The position numbers were made by a program, and so were the translations under genes. The notes beneath the pieces were generated by a model that saw nothing but the letters and a program-made list of their open reading frames with translations, was not told the DNA's origin and did not search any database. Of a stretch of DNA of 64,000 nucleotides, positions 20,158 to 27,983 are shown piece after piece. The DNA is from an uncultured Actinomycetes bacterium (GTDB lineage: Bacteria; Actinomycetota; Acidimicrobiia; Acidimicrobiales; RAAP-2), in assembly GCA_903825895.1 (NCBI GenBank), contig CAIKCI010000008.1, positions 46,700 to 110,699 on the forward strand, given 5' to 3'. Position 1 is the stretch's first letter; the number at the start of each line of letters is the position of its first letter.

Positions 20158-21579
20158 TTATCTTCCTCGTGCCATCATGGGCTCATCGTCGTCGAACACC
20201 GTAATGAATTCATTTTCAGCCTGGATCAGTCCGGTGTTAAATAAAGCATGACTCGCACGAACCGCCACACCGACCGAGTAGCCGAACTCGAGGGCAGAAC
20301 CTAAGTCGTTTGCAACAAGCCATTCTTTGAAGTCGGCCGGAAATTCAAATTCTCCAAAGCTCAAAAATGTTTTCAGCATGGTCTCATAACTAGGCATCGG
20401 CTCAAATTGAACCTTTTGGGCGGCGGCATGCTGAAATGCAGCAGCATCCTTCACCTCCGAGTAGCGGCCATCAAGTCGGAGTTGGTCGAGATACCCTGTG
20501 GTCGATCGAGCTTGGCGTGTAATCCCAAGCCATGATTTCGCAAGTCGCTCATGATGGGCTGCTCGCTGTATGAAACGAGACATTCCCTGCTCATCCAAAT
20601 CTAGCGAAGACAACAACCCATTCAATTCTTTTTCATCGGTTCCAAAGTGCTTCGCCACTAATCGGCGCCCGTCGAGCAACTCCTCGTCTGAAAGCTCACC
20701 ACCAAGCCAACGACTGAATAAGACCAAGGCATGATCCAATCGGGCCCTGTTGGTAATTTCAACAGAATCAGGCAAATGGAGAATTCCAAATCGACGAATG
20801 TCATCAAGGGAAACTTCAAGACCATCCTCACTCTGCACCAAGGTATCTTTTGACAATGTTGTTTGGAACGGATACGAAAAACAAACACCCGGACGATCTT
20901 CCTCGGGAACGGGTGACCGAGGTAACTCGACAACTGATTTCAGCAACAAGATGGCATCGTCTCGCTTAGGGTCGTGAATGTGATTCTTCAGGCAGTGGTC
21001 AATTCCCAGGATTATTTTTTTTGAAAATCCAAGATCCTTGGCGTCAGAGATGACGCCCGCCAAATGGCGGTCGGGAAACCATCGCCGCTTTTGAAGTCCA
21101 AGGAGAATATTGGCTTGTTCAACTGTCAGCACGTCTTCTCGAGTGAGCTCTTCAATTGTTGCTCGAATCGTTACAAACGCGTCCGAAAGGGGCCGGTATC
21201 CCGCTGATGCATCGGCATGCGTCAATGCCACTTCGTCATCATCTTCAATTTCTCCGGAGACCAATTTCTCGAAGATTTCTCCGAGGCCGATCATTCCATA
21301 TCGATGACATTCAGCAGCCCGAAGGGCCCCCATGCTTCCGGCGCCTAGGACCCAGCTCCCCTGATCGATCGCGTACAAGAGTTCCTTATGAAACACCGAC
21401 ATTGTCGACATGAACGAACCATCGATGAGTCCAATGGAGTGGGGATCTAAGCGCTGAGAGACGGAGAGAACGTCTCCCATCCGAGCGGGCGGCAGATAAA
21501 GAGCGTTCGGCAAAATCTGCTTTGCGCTGTCTAGGTCAAGACTGGGGCCGAGAAATATGACATCGATGTCAGACGGCAT
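20158..21579 (-). CDS. TfuA-like RiPP modification protein with long C-terminal extension
   Basis: A 473-residue protein. The N-terminal 125 residues are a clear TfuA core: IGLIDGSF (49-56), HKELLYAIDQG (64-74), VLGAGSMGALRAAE (77-90), GMIGLGEIFE (95-104) and EDDDEVAL (112-119). TfuA proteins accompany YcaO enzymes in thioamide formation (methyl-coenzyme M reductase maturation, thioviridamide-type peptides), where they are thought to supply sulfide. The remaining 350 residues are mostly helical and unfamiliar to me; they could hold the leader-recognition function, since no separate RRE protein is visible. The gene overlaps ycaO by 11 bases and its stop abuts the next start, indicating tight coupling. 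Confidence 0.87.
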   Translation of the reverse strand: MPSDIDVIFLGPSLDLDSAKQILPNALYLPPARMGDVLSVSQRLDPHSIGLIDGSFMSTMSVFHKELLYAIDQGSWVLGAGSMGALRAAECHRYGMIGLGEIFEKLVSGEIEDDDEVALTHADASAGYRPLSDAFVTIRATIEELTREDVLTVEQANILLGLQKRRWFPDRHLAGVISDAKDLGFSKKIILGIDHCLKNHIHDPKRDDAILLLKSVVELPRSPVPEEDRPGVCFSYPFQTTLSKDTLVQSEDGLEVSLDDIRRFGILHLPDSVEITNRARLDHALVLFSRWLGGELSDEELLDGRRLVAKHFGTDEKELNGLLSSLDLDEQGMSRFIQRAAHHERLAKSWLGITRQARSTTGYLDQLRLDGRYSEVKDAAAFQHAAAQKVQFEPMPSYETMLKTFLSFGEFEFPADFKEWLVANDLGSALEFGYSVGVAVRASHALFNTGLIQAENEFITVFDDDEPMMARGR

Positions 21580-22843
21580 CTACGAGGCCTTCCATGCGTT
21601 TAGCGAAATCTCTGCCGCGCTTGCCTATCTTTATTCCGTCCAGAGGGTAGCCCTCAAGATGAGGAACAATCACGCGCACCACTTGAACAATTTCCCCTGG
21701 TTCGGTGTGACGATCAACGACGATTCGCTGTATGCCTTGATCGCGCAATTTACCTACCATCCAATCTAAATCGCCTTCGACCGAACCAGTGCTTGCATCC
21801 ATTACATTTGTCAGTGTTCCATCTGTCGGCTCATCTTCGAGTTGGCGCGGTCGACTCACCGAAGACCTCCGCTGGGAAGCGAAGATGTCGTCGCGTGCCC
21901 CTGCTACCACTAAACAGCGTGCCTGTACGGCTTCGGTCACTGCGCGAACCATCGCTGTTTTTGTACTGACGCCCGCTCCCGCTCCTTTGAAGAGTCCGGT
22001 GGTTCCACCTAGCTCATCAAGGAGGTACGCCACCATCGTCGGGACTCCCAGTTCAGTCGTCGCATCAACGACTCGAATGTCCAATCCCTGGCTCCAAATA
22101 GGCTCCATGAGGTCCCCGAGGTGTTCTCTCAAAAACTCAGTGGCATCCACGGGGTGGCTTCGCGTCGCAATTGTTTTCAAAGTCATACTGTCTCGTTCGA
22201 CCACTTCTTGTAAGCCTGACAACAGTGCTTCAACTACATGGGCGCCACTTGCCAAGCCATTTGAGGAGCAGACGAATGGGGAGTGAAGATCGGGAGTAAT
22301 GAGCGCCGCCGCTTCGGGGAAATAGACAGTCTCCCCATTAATGATGTCCCATCCACGCCGCCAATGAATAGGGTGATTTGTATTCCAAAGTTCACCCTTC
22401 CACTTTGGCAATGAGTCGCCCGAAATGAAGGGGACTCCCATGCGTGCAAGAGTTGTCTCGCTCGTTTCGAGATCCGATTCCGTGAGATTTTCCCAAACAG
22501 TCTGCTCACAAGCTTCCATCACCGCAGAGACCCAACTTCCTTCAGCGGTGACACCTTTTCCGCTCCCGCTTGAAAGGGTTTTCCCCTGAGGCTTTGTGGC
22601 CATGTGCACTGGGATTCCAAGTCGGTCAAATCCCGTTAGATTCGCCACCCTGGTGATCCCATAGTTCCAAAGTTCCGGGACAAGTCGCTGTTTCAACTCT
22701 TTCGGGTCAGATGATCTCAGGCCAGAGCTCGTGGCGACTGATGTCAAGAGTGGATCATTCGCGCGAAGAATTCCCGAGAGATCTAGCCCACTCATCCGAT
22801 CCAGCATTGCCCTGTCATAGCGTTGAAACCTCCAAGTTCGCAT
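21569..22843 (-). CDS. YcaO-domain peptide backbone-modifying enzyme
   Basis: A 424-residue YcaO protein that uses ATP to activate backbone amides. The ATP/Mg-binding elements are visible: GKGVTAEGSWVSAVMEACEQ (about 95-114), the ASGxxxxEAxxxGLxExxERD pattern at residues 198-218, and KTAMVRAVTEAVQAR (295-309). The C-terminus ends GLVDAV and lacks the proline-rich PxPxP tail of many azoline-forming cyclodehydratases; together with the adjacent TfuA this favours thioamide formation, though azoline chemistry on Ser/Thr cannot be excluded. It is the first gene after the intrinsic terminator that follows the precursors, so its expression likely depends on readthrough or its own weak promoter. The first ATG is used; in-frame ATGs at codons 13 and 17 are alternatives. 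Confidence 0.92.
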   Translation of the reverse strand: MRTWRFQRYDRAMLDRMSGLDLSGILRANDPLLTSVATSSGLRSSDPKELKQRLVPELWNYGITRVANLTGFDRLGIPVHMATKPQGKTLSSGSGKGVTAEGSWVSAVMEACEQTVWENLTESDLETSETTLARMGVPFISGDSLPKWKGELWNTNHPIHWRRGWDIINGETVYFPEAAALITPDLHSPFVCSSNGLASGAHVVEALLSGLQEVVERDSMTLKTIATRSHPVDATEFLREHLGDLMEPIWSQGLDIRVVDATTELGVPTMVAYLLDELGGTTGLFKGAGAGVSTKTAMVRAVTEAVQARCLVVAGARDDIFASQRRSSVSRPRQLEDEPTDGTLTNVMDASTGSVEGDLDWMVGKLRDQGIQRIVVDRHTEPGEIVQVVRVIVPHLEGYPLDGIKIGKRGRDFAKRMEGLVDAV

Positions 22844-22885
22844 TCATGGCTGTTTTAATTCCCCATCGAATAATTTGATTGATGC

Positions 22886-22928
22886 AAAAAACCCAGCCAC
22901 ACCTGCGCAATTGACCAGGGTGGCTGGG
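22886..22928 (-). terminator. Strong intrinsic terminator after precursor peptide genes
   Basis: Read on the minus strand, cccagccac pairs perfectly with gtggctggg (9 bp), a further 4 bp (cctg with cagg) extend the stem across one bulged base, the loop is about 10 bases, and six T residues follow. It begins about 54 bases after the stop of the second precursor gene and ends about 43 bases before the YcaO start codon. This placement would give high precursor mRNA and reduced enzyme mRNA by partial readthrough, as in many ribosomal-peptide operons. Confidence 0.88.
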
Positions 22929-22981
22929 CTCTTTGCCTAGCATTCAATCACTCGAAAAGCAGCTGTCAAATCCTTGGTCCA

Positions 22982-23239
22982 CTAGGCCAGGGCTGCGACC
23001 ACTCCTCCAGCGATCATTACATCGGTGTAGGTGCTGACGCCAGTGTGGGCACCGACCGCTGCCTGCAAGTCTGCATGATGCGCATTATTTTGTGCGTCGC
23101 TCATCGTTGGTGGGGTGATGCCCGCGTCTTGCAGGTGCTTCCGTCGCTCATCAGGCGAACTCGCTGACAAGACTTTACGTCGAAGCTCAGGATCTGCCTT
23201 CATCGCTACCGCTGTATCCACAAAATTGTTTGTACCCAT
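22982..23239 (-). CDS. RiPP precursor peptide 1 (Nif11-like leader)
   Basis: An 85-residue peptide. Residues 5-45 form a Nif11-like leader (FVDTAVAMKADPELRRKV, then SSPDERRKHLQDAG). A proposed C39 cleavage site lies after Gly63-Ala64, with Leu at position -7 as in double-glycine leaders. The 21-residue core begins HTGVSTYTDVMI and ends AALA; it has Ser, Thr and one Tyr but no Cys. It aligns along its whole length with the neighbouring peptide. A clear aaaggga ribosome-binding site precedes the ATG. It lies upstream of YcaO/TfuA and an NHLM exporter on the same strand, the standard context for a modified peptide. The exact cleavage point is inference. Confidence 0.83.
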   Translation of the reverse strand: MGTNNFVDTAVAMKADPELRRKVLSASSPDERRKHLQDAGITPPTMSDAQNNAHHADLQAAVGAHTGVSTYTDVMIAGGVVAALA

Positions 23240-23293
23240 GGGATTCCCTTTCGATTTAAATTTCGTTGAGTAATTTTTTTCTATTTTCCTGGA

Positions 23294-23548
23294 CTAAGCC
23301 AGCGAAGACGCAATCACTGCGCCAATCAGAACGTCAGTGGACGTCGAACCAGAACCTGATCCAGCACCAGCAACAGCAGCCAGATTGGCCTGAGTTTCAT
23401 TCATATGCGCCGTTGTCGGAATATCAACACCAGCGGCTTGAAGAATTTGCTTCCGTTCTTCAGGAGAACTCGCACCGACCAGCTGACTTCTTAACTCTGG
23501 GTTTTCCCGGAGCGCACTACAAGCATTGACAAATGTGTTGTCTGCCAT
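23294..23548 (-). CDS. RiPP precursor peptide 2 (Nif11-like leader)
   Basis: An 84-residue peptide, first gene of the tandem pair. The leader (FVNACSALRENPELRSQL, then SSPEERKQILQAAG) is Nif11-like. The proposed GA cleavage site follows Gly61-Ala62 in the context NLAAVAGA, giving a 22-residue core GSGSGSTSTDVLI through SSLA. The last 17 residues share the pattern ST-[YS]-TDV-[ML]-I-x8-LA (approximately) with precursor 1, so the core is under constraint. The ATG at 23548 has an aagga ribosome-binding site; a 7-codon longer frame is less likely. There is a Cys at position 10, but it is in the leader. The 54-base gap to precursor 1 is AT-rich. Confidence 0.83.
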   Translation of the reverse strand: MADNTFVNACSALRENPELRSQLVGASSPEERKQILQAAGVDIPTTAHMNETQANLAAVAGAGSGSGSTSTDVLIGAVIASSLA

Positions 23549-23614
23549 TGGTTTCCTTTCATTGTCCAACTATTTACTCCCGTACATTACACAATTTAGG
23601 TCTTCTCGGGACGA

Positions 23615-23635
23615 CACCAAAATGAAATCTTGGTG
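23615..23635. promoter_or_regulatory. Inverted repeat upstream of precursor genes
   Basis: A perfect 6-9-6 inverted repeat (caccaa, nine bases, ttggtg) lies between the amidohydrolase stop and the first precursor gene, about 67 bases upstream of the precursor start. There is no T-run on either side, so it is not a convincing terminator. It could be an operator for the peptide operon. I could not place a convincing -35/-10 pair nearby; taaatt and taatgt are possible -10 elements. Confidence 0.3.
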
Positions 23636-23679
23636 AGGATTTATCCACTCTGCACTTCTGGAGGTTTTGGAGATACGGA

Positions 23680-24870
23680 TCAGTCCAGATGAAGCAGCCG
23701 GGTCAAATTACCACCCATGATCTTGGCAACCTCAGTTTGGGGCAATCCTTGGAGATCATTGATGAAACTCACCGGATCCCGAAGTCCTTCTGGATGGGGA
23801 TAGTCACTCCCGAAGAGAAGATTCTCAGCACCCACTACTCCTACCAGTTCCTGGAGGTCATCGGTATAGAACGGACTCACCGAGATACACCTTCGGAATG
23901 TCGCGCCTGGGTCCTCTGCAAAACGTTGAGGTAAACGCTGGTAGAGATTTTGAAGGTCACCCAGAAGGTGGCTAGCCCACGTGCCACCACTTTCGATTGC
24001 CACAATCCTGATCGCGGGAAACCGCGTGAGCGTTCCGTGACAAATTAATGCTGCCATCGTGTCGTAAATGGGACGGGAGTCAAATTCCATAAGGAGCATC
24101 CGAAACATTGAGGTCTCTTCATTTGATTTTGGTGCTTCTTCCCACCAGTTGACGACTTGACGATAGCCACTGTCCGAAGAGTGCATACAGACAAGAAGTC
24201 CTGAATCTTGAATTTTTTCCCAAATTGGATCAAATTGCTCAAGGCCCGGCGAGCGAGTGAACCCACCGAAGGGAACCGGACCAGGACGAATTTGGAGACA
24301 GCGGGCCCCGCGCTCAAGAAGCCAATCAATTTCTGCGATCGCTTGATCAACGTTGCTCATCGTCAACATCGGCGTCGCAAAAATTCTCGTTTCGAAGTCA
24401 AACGTCCATGTTTCATAAATCCATTGATTAATAGAGTGGAACAGCACACCCAAAGCTTCCACGTCATTCTTTAGGCGCTCTTCAAGGAAGATTGCGAGGG
24501 AGGGAAACAAAAGGGTTCGGTCGATTCCCTGACTATCCATAAGTTGGATTCGCTCCTCGGGTTTTTGAAATCCCGGATGACTGGCGGATATTTCACCCAA
24601 AAACTCCGCCTTTGGCCTCCCCGTCGGATTTCCAAATCTGTAGAAGTCCTCAAGTGCCCCTGGACTCGAAACGGCATTCTCGAAATCAGCAAAGGGAAGC
24701 CATCGCCGAGCATCGAGCTCAATAAACATTTTTGGGCGTTGGCCCTGCACTATTGAAGTCTGGACCGCAGATCGGTATTCAATCGGAAGGAATTTCGTTA
24801 CATAGTCGCTTGTTTCGTACATGTGATTATCAGCGTCAAAAACAGGGAAACCTAGTTTTCCAAGTGTCAT
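23680..24870 (-). CDS. Amidohydrolase family 2 (ACMSD-like) protein
   Basis: A 396-residue TIM-barrel metal-dependent hydrolase or decarboxylase. The N-terminal FDADNHMYE (about residues 11-19) matches the DxDxHxxE pattern, CMHSSDS near residue 229 supplies a further metal-ligand His, and GSDYPHPEG near 355 supplies the catalytic Asp. Relatives act on aromatic or carboxylated substrates, or are of unknown role. It lies upstream of the precursor peptides on the same strand, 131 bases away, so it might belong to the peptide cluster, but the gap and inverted repeat make independent transcription equally likely. Confidence 0.8.
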   Translation of the reverse strand: MTLGKLGFPVFDADNHMYETSDYVTKFLPIEYRSAVQTSIVQGQRPKMFIELDARRWLPFADFENAVSSPGALEDFYRFGNPTGRPKAEFLGEISASHPGFQKPEERIQLMDSQGIDRTLLFPSLAIFLEERLKNDVEALGVLFHSINQWIYETWTFDFETRIFATPMLTMSNVDQAIAEIDWLLERGARCLQIRPGPVPFGGFTRSPGLEQFDPIWEKIQDSGLLVCMHSSDSGYRQVVNWWEEAPKSNEETSMFRMLLMEFDSRPIYDTMAALICHGTLTRFPAIRIVAIESGGTWASHLLGDLQNLYQRLPQRFAEDPGATFRRCISVSPFYTDDLQELVGVVGAENLLFGSDYPHPEGLRDPVSFINDLQGLPQTEVAKIMGGNLTRLLHLD

Positions 24871-25080
24871 CTATCCTCCAGAGTTCTCAGCACTTCTGTG
24901 TTCAGGACTTTATACAGCGTTACTCCGGCAGAGAACGCTGATGACTGAACAGACGAGTCCACGACCAGTGTTGGAGCGGGTAAACACGCCATGTTCCCCT
25001 TTTCTTGAGCTCTCAATCAAGGACCGCGTCACGATGGAAACAGCGCAGGTGTCAACCAACGAAGCACCTTATGCATCAGG

Positions 25081-26256
25081 TCAAAATCCCGATGCTGTGG
25101 CCCAACTTGCGTCAATGATGAAGGTTCCTTCTGGCGTCACTTGATTCACGACGACTGTCGCTGGTTGGCGATTCTCTGTTGTTGGATCGATGGTCACCGA
25201 ACCAGTCCAACCCATCCACCCATTGACCTTGTTCAGTACTGACGTGATACTCGAGGCATTCAAGCCCCCGGCTTGCTTGACGCCGTAGGCCCAGAAGTTT
25301 ACTGAGTCGTAGGTATAGGGGCTCCAGGAACCAGGCGCTGCATGGAACATCGACTGATACGACGCGACATAGGATGCCGAATGAGGAAAGTCCTGCGGTG
25401 ACGGCACGCCGACGACCGGACATGCCTGTGCGGCGGGAACTCCGGCCACGGTGATGTAGTCCGTTGAATAAGACGCATAGTCCGCCAAGCACGATGCTCG
25501 AATCTTTTCTTGGTACATCTCCTGGGCGATCAAGCCCCCCTCAGGGGAGTACACGGCGTTGTAGATGACTTGAGGGTTTGTGCCCGCCACTTGATTCACG
25601 ACAGAGGTGTAGCTGCTTTGCCCCGGTGTAATCGGCGCAAAAGCCGTGATGGTCACCCCAGCCTTTTGCAGGTCCATTTTAAGCGCGTTGGCCACCGTGA
25701 CCGTGTAGTTCTGCGTCGAGTCATAGATAATGGCCACCGATGATGCCTTCAGCCACGTTGTCAGCGCCGAACTCGCCGCCGGAGCGATCTGCGACGTCAT
25801 TGGCTGCAAAGTAAAACCCATCGAATCGGTGGCGTTGTCTGACGTGAGGCGGATTGGCACGAGGCCAGCCTTAAGGTAAAGCGGAAGAGTTTTGACGCCA
25901 ACCGAGGAGTTGTAGGGGCCAACGACCCCATCGAGTCCGTTGGCAATAGCTTTCTGCGCTGCCGCCACACCCGTCGTGGCGTCGCCTGCGTCGTTGATCG
26001 GGATGATCTCAACCTGCTTGCCCAAAATACCGCCTTTGGCGTTGAGTTGACTGGCGGCCAATTCGGCTCCTTCGAGCATGCCCTTGCCGAGCACACTCAA
26101 ACTTCCCGTTAATGGTGCTTCCAAGCCGAGCCTCATCGTGGTGGAACTGCTCGACGACGATCCCGAGGTGCGGGTGAGCGAAATGATCCCCACGACAAAT
26201 GCCACAACGACGGCACTCGCCACAACGCCGATAACAATCTTCTTTTTTGAATTCAT
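25081..26256 (-). CDS. Branched-chain amino acid-type ABC substrate-binding protein
   Basis: A 391-residue periplasmic-binding-protein fold (Peripla_BP_6/LivJ-like). A lysine-rich N-terminus and one hydrophobic segment (about residues 7-27) anchor or export it, followed by a Ser-rich linker and the LGLEAPLTGSLSVLGKGMLEGAELA opening strand-helix typical of the family. LivHMGF permease and ATPase genes are absent from both sides, so it is an orphan here; it may serve a transporter encoded elsewhere or act as a sensor. There is no lipobox cysteine in the N-terminal region, unusual for a Gram-positive binding protein. Confidence 0.85.
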   Translation of the reverse strand: MNSKKKIVIGVVASAVVVAFVVGIISLTRTSGSSSSSSTTMRLGLEAPLTGSLSVLGKGMLEGAELAASQLNAKGGILGKQVEIIPINDAGDATTGVAAAQKAIANGLDGVVGPYNSSVGVKTLPLYLKAGLVPIRLTSDNATDSMGFTLQPMTSQIAPAASSALTTWLKASSVAIIYDSTQNYTVTVANALKMDLQKAGVTITAFAPITPGQSSYTSVVNQVAGTNPQVIYNAVYSPEGGLIAQEMYQEKIRASCLADYASYSTDYITVAGVPAAQACPVVGVPSPQDFPHSASYVASYQSMFHAAPGSWSPYTYDSVNFWAYGVKQAGGLNASSITSVLNKVNGWMGWTGSVTIDPTTENRQPATVVVNQVTPEGTFIIDASWATASGF

Positions 26257-26320
26257 CGTTTGCGCTTTCCTCTCTTGTTCTTGCTCGTTCGCAACAGTGA
26301 CGTGCTGATTGCCCCGACTC

Positions 26321-27337
26321 CTAGAGCCAGTGTTTGCGCTTAAACGAAGCCCAAATTGCCAGCGAGGATGCCGCCATCATAGCTAGTGAATACTCAAAAC
26401 CCCACCTGCTGTCGAGGAGAGGGATGCGCACAAAGTTCATACCAAAAATGCTCGCAATCAAGGTAGGGGCAAAAAGGATGGCCGCCCACGCAGAAATTCT
26501 CTTGACCTCCTCGTTTTGGGAGTACCCATCTTGAGCCAGATCGCGCATCTCTTGATTTTGGCGCTGACTATTCATGGTGGCATAAACATCCATCGCGCTG
26601 TGGATGACAAAGCGCAGTCCATCGACCTGCTCAATCACTCTCGATGCTTGGCCTTGCAGCTCGTCGATCTCAGAACGCAACTCAGGATTAATGGAAAACT
26701 TTTCATATCCAGCCGCCAGGCGATCAAGGATTAATGCCAGAGGGTGCGTCGCTCTCTGAAAGGCGATCACTTCTCGAGAAGTCGTGAAGATTTTTCGAGA
26801 AACACCCATGTCTTCTGCAAAGAGTCGATCTTCGATCTGATCAATGTCTTCCAAGAGCCCTGCCAGGATGGGAATGAACTCGTCCATCACTTGGCGCAAC
26901 ACTGCATAGAGCACAGCTTCGGGGCCAAGGCCAAGTTCTTCAGGATTCCGTTCAAGAACGCGGCGGACCCGCACGAGATCAGGCATCTCATCGTGGCGAA
27001 TCGTCACAACGTAATTTGTTCCAGTAAAGAGGTGGAACTCGCCAAAAATCACTTCATCCGTTTGTTCGTCATACCGGGCAGCGAGGAGAGACGTGAAAAG
27101 AGTGCTGCCGTAACGTTTTGTTTTGGATCGGTAGTGGGGATTTCGAGACTCTTCAAGGGCGCGGTCGTCAATCGCAAATGCTGCCACCGCCGATTCAATT
27201 TCGCTGTCAGTGGGACTGTCAAGTCCGACCCATGCAAGCACATCGTCGTCGCCGAGGAGTGTGCCACTCTCTTCAATCGTTGAGGGAGTCGCGAATTCGA
27301 CGCCGGCGCGGTAGACCGCATTCTTCCTTATTGCCAT
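26321..27337 (-). CDS. corA: CorA-family magnesium/cobalt transporter
   Basis: A 338-residue CorA-type channel protein. A long cytoplasmic alpha/beta and helical funnel (to about residue 270) is followed by two C-terminal membrane helices, with the ion-selectivity motif GMN at the end of the first (IFGMNF) and a basic tail SFKRKHWL after the second, which is the expected arrangement of the pentameric pore. It probably carries Mg2+ (or Co2+/Ni2+). It is 11 bases upstream-facing from the VOC gene on the same strand and could share its transcript. Confidence 0.9.
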   Translation of the reverse strand: MAIRKNAVYRAGVEFATPSTIEESGTLLGDDDVLAWVGLDSPTDSEIESAVAAFAIDDRALEESRNPHYRSKTKRYGSTLFTSLLAARYDEQTDEVIFGEFHLFTGTNYVVTIRHDEMPDLVRVRRVLERNPEELGLGPEAVLYAVLRQVMDEFIPILAGLLEDIDQIEDRLFAEDMGVSRKIFTTSREVIAFQRATHPLALILDRLAAGYEKFSINPELRSEIDELQGQASRVIEQVDGLRFVIHSAMDVYATMNSQRQNQEMRDLAQDGYSQNEEVKRISAWAAILFAPTLIASIFGMNFVRIPLLDSRWGFEYSLAMMAASSLAIWASFKRKHWL

Positions 27338-27348
27338 AGGGGGAAACC

Positions 27349-27858
27349 TTAATTCCCTTTTGTGACGATGACGCCGTACATGTCGTCAAGGGGGAACGTG
27401 AGAAGTTCTAATCGTTCGCCATCGGGGCCTAAGAAGTAGGCCGATGAATCATTGACGATCTGCACATCAATATCTGCCGCTCCAAGTTTGACCACCAGCC
27501 GGTCAAAGTGTTCGTGGGTTACGGAGATCGCAATGTGATGTAGTCCCCCAAGGACCTCCCTGTAGGGCTCAAGATCCAATCCGGGGAAATCAAAGTAGGC
27601 CAAATAGTTCTGGTGGCCAATATCAAAAAAGAAGTGGGTCGAACCGGTATAGTCACGGTTCTCAAAAAGCTCGACCAGCGGAAATTCAAGCAAATCTTGA
27701 TAGAACCTGATCGTCCGTTCGACATCACTGGAAATCAACGCGAAGTGATGCAGGCCTCTTCCCGATGATTCTCGGCGTTCTGAGGGGCCAAGGAGATACT
27801 TCTTCTTCAAGGTTTCCCATTCTTGGGTGCGGTCTGCATCGCTACCGTGACGTGTCAT
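27349..27858 (-). CDS. VOC-family (glyoxalase/dioxygenase-like) protein
   Basis: A 169-residue vicinal-oxygen-chelate protein with two beta-alpha-beta-beta-beta modules. Potential metal ligands are His in GLHHFAL (about residue 41), His in GGLHHIAIS (about 113) and Glu in GERLELLTF near the C-terminus. These positions match glyoxalase I, extradiol dioxygenase or fosfomycin-resistance-type folds; the substrate cannot be told. It starts the two-gene VOC-corA unit and is divergent from the beta-helix protein gene. Confidence 0.8.
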   Translation of the reverse strand: MTRHGSDADRTQEWETLKKKYLLGPSERRESSGRGLHHFALISSDVERTIRFYQDLLEFPLVELFENRDYTGSTHFFFDIGHQNYLAYFDFPGLDLEPYREVLGGLHHIAISVTHEHFDRLVVKLGAADIDVQIVNDSSAYFLGPDGERLELLTFPLDDMYGVIVTKGN

Positions 27859-27983
27859 GCCCTCATCTTCTCAGAATTTAAACCAGAGGGCCGCCGAAAA
27901 TTCTCTCTCTACTGACCGCAGAATTTCTCATGGCCGCTTTATACTAAAGGCTGTTATCCCCGGAGCACCGAAAGAGAGCACTG

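Noticed and set aside
22982..23239. Cleavage at the Gly78-Gly79 pair of precursor 1
   Set aside because: It would leave only six residues, and precursor 2 has no matching GG there; the shared GA site is favoured.
24941..25144. Plus-strand 67-codon open frame
   Set aside because: It overlaps the 3' end of the binding-protein gene on the other strand, has no ribosome-binding site and no recognisable domain.
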